From Sphingobium estronivorans (GTDB lineage Bacteria; Pseudomonadota; Alphaproteobacteria; Sphingomonadales; Sphingomonadaceae), in contig NZ_LFCT01000003.1 of NCBI RefSeq assembly GCF_008692605.1, forward strand, positions 1 to 64,000: 64,000 nucleotides of DNA, in the 5' to 3' direction. This document shows positions 51,262 through 59,802 of the stretch, piece after piece. The position numbers were made by a program, and so were the translations under genes. Every line of letters begins with the position of its first letter. Position 1 is the stretch's first letter. The notes beneath the pieces were generated by a model. The model did no database searches, was not told the DNA's origin, and worked only from the letters and a program-made list of their open reading frames with translations.

Positions 51262-51314
51262 GCCCTAAAGCATTTTGAAGTCAGCTGAAACAGCGACGAC
51301 TCGCAAAATGCGGA
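51262..51314. repeat. Dispersed intergenic repeat, copy 2
   Basis: CCCTAAAGCATTTT, TGAAACAG and CAAAATGCGG occur in the same order and nearly the same spacing as at 38267-38319. GCATTTTG (51270-51277) and CAAAATGC (51304-51311) are perfectly complementary and can fold into an 8-bp stem. It lies in the 90-base gap between xrtA and the amidotransferase gene. Confidence 0.5.
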
Positions 51315-51343
51315 AAACAAACGGCGAGCAGGCATTGGCCCGA

Positions 51344-52888
51344 TCAATTGAATCGGGTCACTGCCTGCTGGGTTCCAAGGCTGCGGTCAGCCAAATCCTT
51401 CACATCGCCCAATTCTTGCAGGAAGGCGCTGATCGCTGCGTCCGCCGGACGTCCGGGCCTGTCTTCCGCCGACACCAATATCGCGGCGGCGCGCTGATCG
51501 CCGCCCAGCAGGCGCGCCTTCATTGTCTCCAGCTTCACCAGATGCCCGCTGCCGGTCGGCCTCCCGGTTCCAATGACATAGAAGCTCACCACATGGCGCA
51601 CGACCCGGCCGGGGCCGGTGATCTGCTCGCCACGCGCATCGCCCGGCGCGGGGGCAGGCTGCGACCATGTCCAGCCGCTGTCGGCACCGGCGGCGCCCTG
51701 CCCGAAGCCGACCAGTTCGCGCCCTTCATCCTGCCGGTCGAAGGTCACGATGGCGAGATCGACAGCCTCTCCTGCCGCGTTGCGGTAACGCGCCATGCTC
51801 AGATAATCCGCGCCATCGAAGCGCGGCTGCCACGGATGGGGCCGCGGTTCATCGCTGCGAACCCAGCCCTTTACTACCGGCATGGCGGGTGCGCCCGGCA
51901 AGGGCTGTCCCGCCGCGGCGCTCGCCGTCAACCAGAGCGGCGCCGCCACGACGATCGCCAGCGCGCCGCCCGCGATCGGTCCCGTGGCCGCGCTTCCCCT
52001 GTGCCCCAAGCGTTCGGGATCGAACCAGGGATCGCCGGGCTTGCGGTCGAAAAACGGCCAGGCTGTCGCCATGACCAGCGCCAGGACGATGGCGAAGAAA
52101 ATCCAGCCATAGACGACATGATCGAAGCCCGCCGCCGCATCGATGGTCGTGAGTTCCGCCACGAAGATCGTGGCAAACGCCCGTACGCCGTTGGCCAATA
52201 TGGACAGCGCCAGCGCCCCGGCCATGAAGGCGATTCGCCGGCTCCAGCGGGTGAAGCAGAGATTGCAGACCAGCAGGCCATAGGCGGTCATCGCAATCAC
52301 GAACTTCGCGCCGGAACAGGCCTCCGCCACCTCGAAATAGCCATTGGGCGTGGTGATGAAGATGCCCTGCATCTGTGCCGGAATGCCGGTCAGGTGGAGC
52401 AGGACCATGGAAATATGCGCCGTCAGAAGCTGGAGGGGCGCGACGATCTCCTCGCCGAACGGCACCATGAAGAAGGCGTAGAACAGCGGGAACAGCAAGG
52501 CCCGCGACACAGCGGGTCCCAGCAGCGCGATCACCGTCCCCTGCAACATCAGGATCAGCGCCCCATGACGGACCACCGCCACGCCCGCCGCCGCCCCCAG
52601 CATCCAGGCGAAAGCCCCCACCGCCAGCCAGATCAGTCCCGGCGCCCAGGCCGCCGGCTCCAACCGGCGAAGGCCCGGCAATCGCTGCTGCACCAGCCAT
52701 GCCACCAGAAACGGGATGAACAGACAATGTCCATAGGTGGATGCGTTCCACCAGATCGCCATCATGCCCAGAACGTCGCGATGGAACAGCGCAAGGATGG
52801 TGCAGGCCATGATGCCGAGCGCCGTCAGATGCCCGCGCCAGCCAGCCAGCCCGACCTCCGGCTTCATCGGCAGGACACGCTCGATCAT
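51344..52888 (-). CDS. xrtA: Exosortase A fused to an EpsI domain
   Basis: A 514-residue protein. The N-terminal 280 residues are a polytopic exosortase with catalytic Cys191 (EACSGAKF), Arg236 (NGVRAF) and His257 (FDHVVYGW). A hydrophobic span at about 305-325 leads to a periplasmic EpsI (DUF3485) domain with KGWVRS and YLSMARYRN. Exosortase A cuts PEP-CTERM proteins at the membrane and its locus makes an extracellular polysaccharide. It overlaps the glycosyltransferase gene by four bases (ATGA). Confidence 0.94.
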   Translation of the reverse strand: MIERVLPMKPEVGLAGWRGHLTALGIMACTILALFHRDVLGMMAIWWNASTYGHCLFIPFLVAWLVQQRLPGLRRLEPAAWAPGLIWLAVGAFAWMLGAAAGVAVVRHGALILMLQGTVIALLGPAVSRALLFPLFYAFFMVPFGEEIVAPLQLLTAHISMVLLHLTGIPAQMQGIFITTPNGYFEVAEACSGAKFVIAMTAYGLLVCNLCFTRWSRRIAFMAGALALSILANGVRAFATIFVAELTTIDAAAGFDHVVYGWIFFAIVLALVMATAWPFFDRKPGDPWFDPERLGHRGSAATGPIAGGALAIVVAAPLWLTASAAAGQPLPGAPAMPVVKGWVRSDEPRPHPWQPRFDGADYLSMARYRNAAGEAVDLAIVTFDRQDEGRELVGFGQGAAGADSGWTWSQPAPAPGDARGEQITGPGRVVRHVVSFYVIGTGRPTGSGHLVKLETMKARLLGGDQRAAAILVSAEDRPGRPADAAISAFLQELGDVKDLADRSLGTQQAVTRFN

Positions 52889-54108
52889 GCGGCTCTCACG
52901 GCAGGCGGCGATCCGAACAGCATGTCCGGCAGCGCAGCGAGCGTCGCGGACCAGCGATAGCGATCCTCCATCCGCGCCCGCGCCCCCTGACCCAGACGCC
53001 GGGCGCGATCCCTGTCGGACAGCAATGCGACGATCTTCTCCGCTTCCTGCGCGGGATCGGCGGCGATCAACAGATGGTCCCCGTCCCGCGCATCGATCCC
53101 TTCGGCGGCTTGCGGGGAGGCGACGACAGGCCGCGCCATGGCCATCGCCTCCAGCACCTTGTTCTGGATGCCCCGCGCGATCCTGAGCGGCGCCACCACC
53201 ACATCCGCCGCCGCCAGCCAGCCGCGCACATCGGGCACGGCGCCGGTCACGACCACGCCCGGCAACGCAGCCAATGCCTGAACCGCCTTGGACGGATTGC
53301 GACCGACGATCGCGAAAGTCACTTCAGGATATTCAGCGCGGACCGCAGGCAGCGTCTCACGCGCGAAGCTCTCCACCGCTTCGACATTGGGGCGATAATC
53401 CATCTGTCCGGTAAAGACGAGCAACGGCGCCGCCGCGCGCTCCACCGCCGCGAAATCCGCCACCGGATCGAAATAATCCAGCGCCACGCCATTATCGATG
53501 GCGACGATGCGATCCGGCCCAAGCCCGCTCGCCTCGCGGAACAGCGCCGCCTCTGGCTCGCTCACAAAGGCGCAGAGATCGGCGCGCTCCGCCACCTCCC
53601 GCTCGAAATCGAGCAGCACCCGCCCCTCGCGCCGGTTGACCCACGCCATCGGGCCGAAGCCTTGCGCGCCATAAGCGGCATATTTGGCCGAATCGAAATC
53701 CACGAAATCCATGACGAAGCGCACCCCCTGGGGCAGCACCGGCACGAAATGCGCCATTTGCGCGGAATAGGTGACGACCGCCTTTATGGGCCGCTCCGCC
53801 AGCGTTTGCGCGACCCAGCGATGCAGCCCCGGATGATCGAACAGCGACACCAGCAGGGACTGCCCCGTCGCCAGCCCCTTCAGCCCCGCGGCCACCCGTG
53901 AACGGTCCCGCATCAGCACGCACTGGCTGGCGGTCATCTGCGCCATGTCGGGCGCAAACCCCATGTCCCGCGCATCATCCGCGAAGCAGCCGACATGCAC
54001 GGGGGCGACCTGCGCCATCCGCTCCAGCAGATGATAGGAGCGGATCTTGTCCCCCCGGTCCGGCGGAAAAGGGATGCGATGGCAGAGAAAGAGGATCTCG
54101 CCCGTCAT
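52885..54108 (-). CDS. XrtA-associated glycosyltransferase (TIGR03087 type)
   Basis: A 407-residue GT-B enzyme. It starts MTGEILFLCHRIPFPPDRG, the mark of the exosortase-linked family, and has the donor part LVFTGQMDYRPNVEAV, FAIVGRNPSKAVQ, VPDVRGWLAAADVVVAPL and GIQNKVLEAMAMARPVV. It overlaps xrtA downstream and the FemAB-like gene upstream by four bases each. It adds a sugar in synthesis of the XrtA polysaccharide. Confidence 0.9.
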   Translation of the reverse strand: MTGEILFLCHRIPFPPDRGDKIRSYHLLERMAQVAPVHVGCFADDARDMGFAPDMAQMTASQCVLMRDRSRVAAGLKGLATGQSLLVSLFDHPGLHRWVAQTLAERPIKAVVTYSAQMAHFVPVLPQGVRFVMDFVDFDSAKYAAYGAQGFGPMAWVNRREGRVLLDFEREVAERADLCAFVSEPEAALFREASGLGPDRIVAIDNGVALDYFDPVADFAAVERAAAPLLVFTGQMDYRPNVEAVESFARETLPAVRAEYPEVTFAIVGRNPSKAVQALAALPGVVVTGAVPDVRGWLAAADVVVAPLRIARGIQNKVLEAMAMARPVVASPQAAEGIDARDGDHLLIAADPAQEAEKIVALLSDRDRARRLGQGARARMEDRYRWSATLAALPDMLFGSPPAVRAA

Positions 54109-55166
54109 CCCAACCCCCGGGCGATGAAAGGCCCGATCAGGTTCGCCACCGGCAAGGGCAGTTTCTTCCAAAGGTCGATCCGCCGCTGATATTGCGGGCT
54201 GTTGGGATTGATGTCGCGCCGCGCGCCGGTCGCCGACCAGCTATGATAGGACAGCGGCACCGGATCGAAGCCGAAGCTCTTCTTCCACGCCGCCTGACCG
54301 CTGCCCGTCTTGGAGCGGCCAAAGTCGAAGATCCCCATGCCACGTTCGCGCCCATGGGCCATCAGCCGATAATACATGAGTTCATTGGACCGCAACCGCC
54401 GCGCGTCCCCGATCCCGCCACCCCAGAAGGGCATCACCCGCCCCTGATGATAAAGCGTCAGCACCGCCGAAACCGGCCGGTCGCCTTCCAAAACGACCAA
54501 TATGTCGGCATCCTCGCCAAAAGCTGCCAGCACCTCGCGGAACAGTCGCGCCGGAAAGACCGGGGTGCCGAGATTGCGCACGCTTTCCGAATAGACACGA
54601 TAATGCGCCTTGAGATGCCGCCCCTCCCGCCCGATCTCGACCCGCAGCGCGTCGTTCGCCAACGCCTTGCGCAGTTCGGCGCGATGCTTGCGCGGCACGG
54701 CCAGCAGCTCCGCCTCGTCATCGCCCGCTATCGGCCGCGAAAAGCCGAGGTGACTGCCCTCGTGCAGCGTCCAGCCCTCGCCCGGCACCGGCCCGCCGCG
54801 TATCTCGACCGAGGCGATGCCGGCCTCCCGCGCCAAGCCCTCGCAGGCGGCGGCCAGCGCGGACACCGCCGCCGGATCGGTCGCCAAAATCCCGCCATCC
54901 ACGGCAAAGCCCGACGATACCAGCGCCTGCCCGAACAGGGCGCTCTTCACATGATGCAGCGGCAGCAACCCGACAATCGGGCCGGAGGGCGCCACCGCGG
55001 CCAGCATATGCGCGCGACTGCCCGTCCCCCGCGCCACGCCCAGCAGCCACGCCGGACGATGAAAGGGCGTACCCTCGGGATGCGCCAGCACGAACGCGTC
55101 CGCCGCCTGCCGTTGCACCGGATCGGCCAGGTCCAGCGCCGTGACCATGATCTCCCCCGCCCTCAT
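54105..55166 (-). CDS. FemAB-like protein of the XrtA system
   Basis: A 353-residue GNAT-fold protein of the FemAB type linked to PEP-CTERM loci (TIGR03019). EGTPFHRPAWL is near the start, and LLAVPRKHRAELRKAL, then MPFWGGGIGDARRLRSNELMYY and DFGRSKTGSGQAAWKKSFGF, form the acetyltransferase-like core. It may move an acyl or aminoacyl group to the polymer or its lipid carrier. ATG 55166 overlaps the deacetylase stop (ATGA). ATG 55148, with GGGGGAG close upstream, is an alternative. Confidence 0.87.
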   Translation of the reverse strand: MRAGEIMVTALDLADPVQRQAADAFVLAHPEGTPFHRPAWLLGVARGTGSRAHMLAAVAPSGPIVGLLPLHHVKSALFGQALVSSGFAVDGGILATDPAAVSALAAACEGLAREAGIASVEIRGGPVPGEGWTLHEGSHLGFSRPIAGDDEAELLAVPRKHRAELRKALANDALRVEIGREGRHLKAHYRVYSESVRNLGTPVFPARLFREVLAAFGEDADILVVLEGDRPVSAVLTLYHQGRVMPFWGGGIGDARRLRSNELMYYRLMAHGRERGMGIFDFGRSKTGSGQAAWKKSFGFDPVPLSYHSWSATGARRDINPNSPQYQRRIDLWKKLPLPVANLIGPFIARGLG

Positions 55167-56008
55167 GCCGCCCGCGCCGCTTCCCGTACGGCCAGCGCAT
55201 CCACGCGCCCCCAGGAAAAGTCGCGTGTCAGCCGACGCAGCTTGCCCGCCATGGCCGATAAATTGGTGTAGTGCCGAAAGCGCGAACGCAGCGGCGCTCC
55301 GGCGACACGCGGCTGCTCCGGGTCGATCTCCCACGGATGGAAATAGATGATCGCGGGCCGTTGATCCCGCCGATTGACCTGTCGGATCGCCCAGCGCGAA
55401 AAGCCATAGGGCAGCAGCCGGAAAAAGCCGCCTCCCCCTGCCGCCAGCGTTCGTCCCGCCAGCTTGGCCGTCGTCACCGGCAGCTCGACCAGCGGCGATC
55501 CGTGAACCGGCTTCCAGGCAAAACGCGGGCTGTCCGGCCAGCCATAATGATCGTGCCGGATCGGCGCAACGCTGCTGGAATAGGCATAGCCTTCCTCGGC
55601 CAGCACCTCATGCGCCCACGGCACCCGCCGGTCGATGGAGAAGCTCGGCGCGCGATAGCCGGTCACGGCCTGTCCGCTCGCATCCTCCAATATCGCCCGC
55701 GACCGGCGCAGATCGGCCCGGAACTGCGCCCCGTCGAAGGTGAAGACCCGCGCATGGTCATAGCCATGGCTCGCCACTTCATGTCCCGCCGCGACGATCC
55801 GCCGCATCAGCGCGGGATAGCGCTCGGCCACCCAGCCCAGCGTGAAGAACGTCGCCTTGACCCCGGCCTCATCGAACAGTTCCAACACCGCATCGGTGTT
55901 GCGCTCGACGCGATGGGTCAGGCGAGCCCAATCCTCGCGCCGGATCGTGCGCTCGAACGCACCGACCTGGAACCAGTCCTCGACGTCGACGGACAGGGCG
56001 TTCAGCAT
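55163..56008 (-). CDS. XrtA-associated polysaccharide deacetylase (NodB domain, DUF3473)
   Basis: A 281-residue protein. The NodB domain has SVDVEDWFQ with the catalytic Asp, then EVASHGYDHARV with the metal His pair, and TGYRAPSFS. The C-terminal DUF3473 part reads YFHPWEIDPEQPRV. This combination marks the exosortase-linked deacetylase (TIGR03006), which removes N-acetyl groups from polymer sugars. It follows the AAA ATPase by 3 bases. Confidence 0.92.
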   Translation of the reverse strand: MLNALSVDVEDWFQVGAFERTIRREDWARLTHRVERNTDAVLELFDEAGVKATFFTLGWVAERYPALMRRIVAAGHEVASHGYDHARVFTFDGAQFRADLRRSRAILEDASGQAVTGYRAPSFSIDRRVPWAHEVLAEEGYAYSSSVAPIRHDHYGWPDSPRFAWKPVHGSPLVELPVTTAKLAGRTLAAGGGGFFRLLPYGFSRWAIRQVNRRDQRPAIIYFHPWEIDPEQPRVAGAPLRSRFRHYTNLSAMAGKLRRLTRDFSWGRVDALAVREAARAA

Positions 56009-56011
56009 GGT

Positions 56012-57241
56012 TCAGGCGGCGGCGCTGTGCGGCGCGGCACCCATCCGCTCTTCGCGCTCGACCCATTCGACCAGCATCGTCAGCACCCGGCGCAGCGCGG
56101 TGTCCTGCTCGGTCACGCGGAACTCCAGCGTCGAAAGCCGCTCCTCGATCAGGGTGAAGCAGTCCTTGAGCGCTTCGGGATCGACGCTCGGCGCGCTGCG
56201 CGCAAAGTCATTTTCCGCCCGCAGCATATCGATCTCGGCCCGCAGCGAATGAATCTCGTCCATCAGATTGACCGCCGGTTCCGTCCGTGCGGCGCGCAAC
56301 GCCTCAACCTCGGCCCGCAGCGCCGCAACCTCGTCCGATACCGCCGTATCGACGGCAACCGGCGCCGGCATTTCGATCAGTTCCTCTGCCTCATCCAGCA
56401 CGCTGTGCGCCATCGGTTCGGGCGTGACATCGGCATCCGCGCCCATATCGGCCACGACCGCATAGACCACTTCGGCATCGATCACCGATAGCTGGTCCAG
56501 CGCGCCCAGCAACAGCACGCGGCTCACCAGCACGTTGATCCGGCGCGGCACGCCGCCCGTCGCCGCATAAATGGCGGCAAAGGCTTCGGTCGTGAACTGC
56601 GGATCGCCCTGCCAGCCGACAAGCGACAGGCGGTGCATGATGTAAGGCTCGACCTCGCGCCGCATCATCGGGTCGAGATGATGGGTCGCAATGACGCGCT
56701 GGCGCAACTGCTCCAGTTCCGGCGACTTCAGCAGGTCGCGAAACTCCGGCTGGCCGAGCAGGAAAATCTGCAACAGCGACTGGCCACCCAACTGGAAGTT
56801 GGACAGCATCCGCAGCTCCTCAATCGCCGAGATCGGCAGGTTCTGCGCCTCGTCCACGATCAGCAGAGAACGGCGCCCCGCCCGTGCCTGCGCATGCAAC
56901 CAGCCCTCGATCTGGCGCAGGATCTGCGCCTTGGGCATGCCGTCCACCGCCAGACCGAAGCTCTGCGCGGCCAGACGCAGCATGTCGTCGCCCTCCACCT
57001 GGGTCGACACGATCTTCACCGCCGTCAGCCGCGACGGGTCGATGGTGTTCATCAGGTGCCCGACCAGCGTGGTCTTGCCCGCGCCGATATCGCCGGTGAT
57101 GACGATGAAGCCCTCTCCCTGCGCCAGACCATAGCCCAGATAGGACAAGGCCTTGCGATGCGTCGCGCTCTCGAAATAGAAATGCGGGTCCGGCGTCAGC
57201 TGGAACGGGCGCCCCTGCAATCCGTAGAACTGATCGTACAT
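56012..57241 (-). CDS. XrtA-associated AAA ATPase (ExeA-like)
   Basis: A 409-residue ATPase. The start MYDQFYGLQGRPFQLTPD and the P-loop GDIGAGKTT (residues 50-58) are typical of the exosortase-linked AAA family (TIGR03015). Walker B is LLIVDEAQNL. GVPRRINVLVSRVLL forms sensor 2. The last 120 residues are acidic with a coiled coil (VAALRAEVEALRA and SLRAEIDMLRAEN). It may power assembly or export of the polymer. Confidence 0.92.
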   Translation of the reverse strand: MYDQFYGLQGRPFQLTPDPHFYFESATHRKALSYLGYGLAQGEGFIVITGDIGAGKTTLVGHLMNTIDPSRLTAVKIVSTQVEGDDMLRLAAQSFGLAVDGMPKAQILRQIEGWLHAQARAGRRSLLIVDEAQNLPISAIEELRMLSNFQLGGQSLLQIFLLGQPEFRDLLKSPELEQLRQRVIATHHLDPMMRREVEPYIMHRLSLVGWQGDPQFTTEAFAAIYAATGGVPRRINVLVSRVLLLGALDQLSVIDAEVVYAVVADMGADADVTPEPMAHSVLDEAEELIEMPAPVAVDTAVSDEVAALRAEVEALRAARTEPAVNLMDEIHSLRAEIDMLRAENDFARSAPSVDPEALKDCFTLIEERLSTLEFRVTEQDTALRRVLTMLVEWVEREERMGAAPHSAAA

Positions 57242-57271
57242 GCCTATTTCTCCAGCCCGTGGGGCTCCAGG

Positions 57272-58858
57272 TTAAAAAGTATAGCGCAGGCCAAGCTGGC
57301 CCATCGCGTTGATAACGCTGTCCAGCTTGTCCGCCTTGGCACTGTCGATGCCGACCGAGGCCGACGCCTGAAGATTGCGCGTGACGAGGCGATAATAGCT
57401 GGTGAAAGCACCCAGATTCAGCACGTCCAGACGGTTGCCGCTGGCGTCGAAATAATTGGCATAGACCGCCGCATCGACGCTCGACTGGCCGTCGATCCGA
57501 TAGGTGAGCGAGGCATTGCCATACCAGTTCTGGTCCCGCGTTCCGCGCACGAACACCGTCTCGCCCGAGGGCGTCACGAATTTGCGCTGCGAATAGCCAA
57601 GACCGATGCCCATCCCCCAGGGTCCGCGCTCCGCCGCATATTGCGCCGCCACGCCGCGATAACGGAAATTGGCGCCCGTAATGCCCGCCAGCGCATCGTT
57701 GAAACACTGTCCGCCGCCCGTCGAGGAGAAGGCGCAGCCGGTAAAATCGCCGGTAAAGGGATTGCGCACCAGATTGAGGTTGCTGCCGGACAGTGCGGCC
57801 ACGTCGGAGGTGATGACCCGCCCGAAACTGTCGATCCCGTCGAACACCACCAGCGCGAAACTCTGGCTCCGCCCCTGCCAGATGAAGCTGCCTGAATAGG
57901 TCATGCCGCCATAGCGCTCGCCCACCCGCGCCGTCAGCGAGGTGCGACGGCTCGGCCGCCACAACACGCCCACATCCCAGATAATGTCGTCGAAATCGTA
58001 GATCAGCTGGCGGGGCGAGCTTTCATCGGTGACATAGCGGCCGCTCGAGGAGATCAGCGGCACGCCATTGCCGTCGAGCAAGGGCGAGCGCTGGCTGATC
58101 TTCATATCCTCATAGCCGGCGCCGCCGATCAGCGCGACCGTGGGCGACACCGGCAGCGTCGCGTCCAGTCGCGCCCACTTATCCTCGAACCGCTGGTCGA
58201 GTTGGCTCGCATCCTCCCGGCTGTAACCCGCGCTGGCAACCAGACCGAAGGGCATCCACACGCCCGGGCGGACGCCCACCGACCCCATCAGGTCATGGGT
58301 CGTCGAATCCGCGAAGGAACTTCCCCGCGCCACGCCCGGAAGCGCAAGGCCAGGATCGTCCTCGACCCGCGCATAGCCGAGCCGATAGGAGGCGTTGATG
58401 TCGAGATCGCCGAGCCGTGTCGTATAGGACGGCCCGATATAACCGGCATAGACTTGGCTGCTATAGCCGTCGTTGCGCACCGCTGCGCCCGACAGCCCAT
58501 CGGTCCGCACCCGTGTTGCAAGGCCGCCCGCATTCAGCGTCAGCCCCCGCGCCACGCCATACCGTCCGCTGACAATGCCGCTGATGACATCCTGATCGCT
58601 GATCTGGCCGCCCCAGCCGAAACTGCGCGCATATTGCAGGTCGGCCGAGGCTTCCATGCGCCGGGTCTGCACGCTGGCCGTCACGCCTGCGGTGACATTG
58701 GTGTAGGTGAGAACATCGCCGCCGCCTTTGATCGGCGCGACCACGACCTGATCGACGCCGAGATAGGGCGTGACATCGACCTTGCGCTGCTCGTCCCGCG
58801 CAAGGGCGGGCGAGGTCAGAGCAATCCCCGCAAGAATAAGGGCAATGCGGGACATCAT
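57272..58858 (-). CDS. XrtA-associated outer-membrane beta-barrel protein
   Basis: A 528-residue protein with a signal peptide (ending PALA) and many alternating-polarity strands. It ends QLGLRYTF, with the terminal aromatic expected of outer-membrane barrels. It fits the TIGR03016 type protein of PEP-CTERM loci and likely forms the outer-membrane part of polymer export. The start overlaps the kinase stop (ATGA); the next codon is also ATG. Confidence 0.87.
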   Translation of the reverse strand: MMSRIALILAGIALTSPALARDEQRKVDVTPYLGVDQVVVAPIKGGGDVLTYTNVTAGVTASVQTRRMEASADLQYARSFGWGGQISDQDVISGIVSGRYGVARGLTLNAGGLATRVRTDGLSGAAVRNDGYSSQVYAGYIGPSYTTRLGDLDINASYRLGYARVEDDPGLALPGVARGSSFADSTTHDLMGSVGVRPGVWMPFGLVASAGYSREDASQLDQRFEDKWARLDATLPVSPTVALIGGAGYEDMKISQRSPLLDGNGVPLISSSGRYVTDESSPRQLIYDFDDIIWDVGVLWRPSRRTSLTARVGERYGGMTYSGSFIWQGRSQSFALVVFDGIDSFGRVITSDVAALSGSNLNLVRNPFTGDFTGCAFSSTGGGQCFNDALAGITGANFRYRGVAAQYAAERGPWGMGIGLGYSQRKFVTPSGETVFVRGTRDQNWYGNASLTYRIDGQSSVDAAVYANYFDASGNRLDVLNLGAFTSYYRLVTRNLQASASVGIDSAKADKLDSVINAMGQLGLRYTF

Positions 58859-59790
58859 CCGTCGGCATTTCCCTTGGCATAATAGCTGCCGAAGCGCCGC
58901 CCGCCGGTGGAGAAGCGCACGCCGTTCAGCAACAGCTTTACCTGCGGCCCACCCTTCAGCAGGCTCGCGGCATCGCGCAGCGCGCTTTCGGTGGTGCTGT
59001 CGGCCCGCACCACCAGCAGGGCGACGGCGGCATGGCTCGCCAGCACCGCCGCCGGGGACGCCGCGAGCAGAGGCGGCGAATCGAACAGGATGATGCGATC
59101 CGGCCGCCCCTCGGTAAGGCGGTTGAGCAGCATTTCCGTCCGCGCCGACGCCAGATATTCGGTGTCGTTATTGCTCCGCTGCCCGGCGGGAAGCACGGAC
59201 AGCGAGGGGATATCCGTCCTCAGCACGCAATCCTCGATGGCGACCGCCGGATCGGCCAGCGCATCCATCAATCCCAGCCCCGCCGTCAGCCCCAACGCGT
59301 CGGGAATGCCCGGCTTGCCGAAATCCGCATCGACCAGCAGAATGTCCCGATCCTTCTCCGCCGCGAGGCTGAGCGCCAGGTTGATCGCGCAGAAGCTCTT
59401 GCCTTCCCCGCTATGCGCCGAGCAGATGAGGACGCGATTGCCGCGTCCGGCTTCCGCCAGCACCGCCAGCAGATCGCGCTTGAGCAGGCGAAATTCCTCG
59501 CTCATTGCGCTCACCGGCCCATCGGGCAGCAAATAACCCGCCTCGACCAGCGCAATGCGGTCGATCGCTTGCACAGGGCCGGTCCAGTCCGGCGCGCGAT
59601 AGCCGGTTTCCGGTGCCTCGAAGGCGGCCGGCGCGGGCTGTGCCATCTCAACGTCCGGCGACAGGAGCGGCTCACCCTCCGGCACTTCCACCGCAGGCGC
59701 GGCGCGGCCACGCAGGGCTGCGCTGAAATCGTAGATCTCGGTCGCGCGCTCGATCAGGGAGCCGCCGGACAGGGACTTATGTTTGTTCAT
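58855..59790 (-). CDS. CpsD/CapB-type tyrosine kinase of the XrtA system
   Basis: A 311-residue P-loop kinase of the BY-kinase class (TIGR03018 type). Walker A is SAHSGEGKSF at about residue 125, with LLVDADFGKPG as Walker A' and IILFDSPP as Walker B. The usual C-terminal tyrosine cluster is reduced to one YY pair (GSYYAKG) eleven residues or fewer from the end. It would phosphorylate itself and pair with the chain-length protein encoded just upstream. Confidence 0.9.
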   Translation of the reverse strand: MNKHKSLSGGSLIERATEIYDFSAALRGRAAPAVEVPEGEPLLSPDVEMAQPAPAAFEAPETGYRAPDWTGPVQAIDRIALVEAGYLLPDGPVSAMSEEFRLLKRDLLAVLAEAGRGNRVLICSAHSGEGKSFCAINLALSLAAEKDRDILLVDADFGKPGIPDALGLTAGLGLMDALADPAVAIEDCVLRTDIPSLSVLPAGQRSNNDTEYLASARTEMLLNRLTEGRPDRIILFDSPPLLAASPAAVLASHAAVALLVVRADSTTESALRDAASLLKGGPQVKLLLNGVRFSTGGRRFGSYYAKGNADG

Positions 59791-59802
59791 CGCCAGTCCC
59801 CT

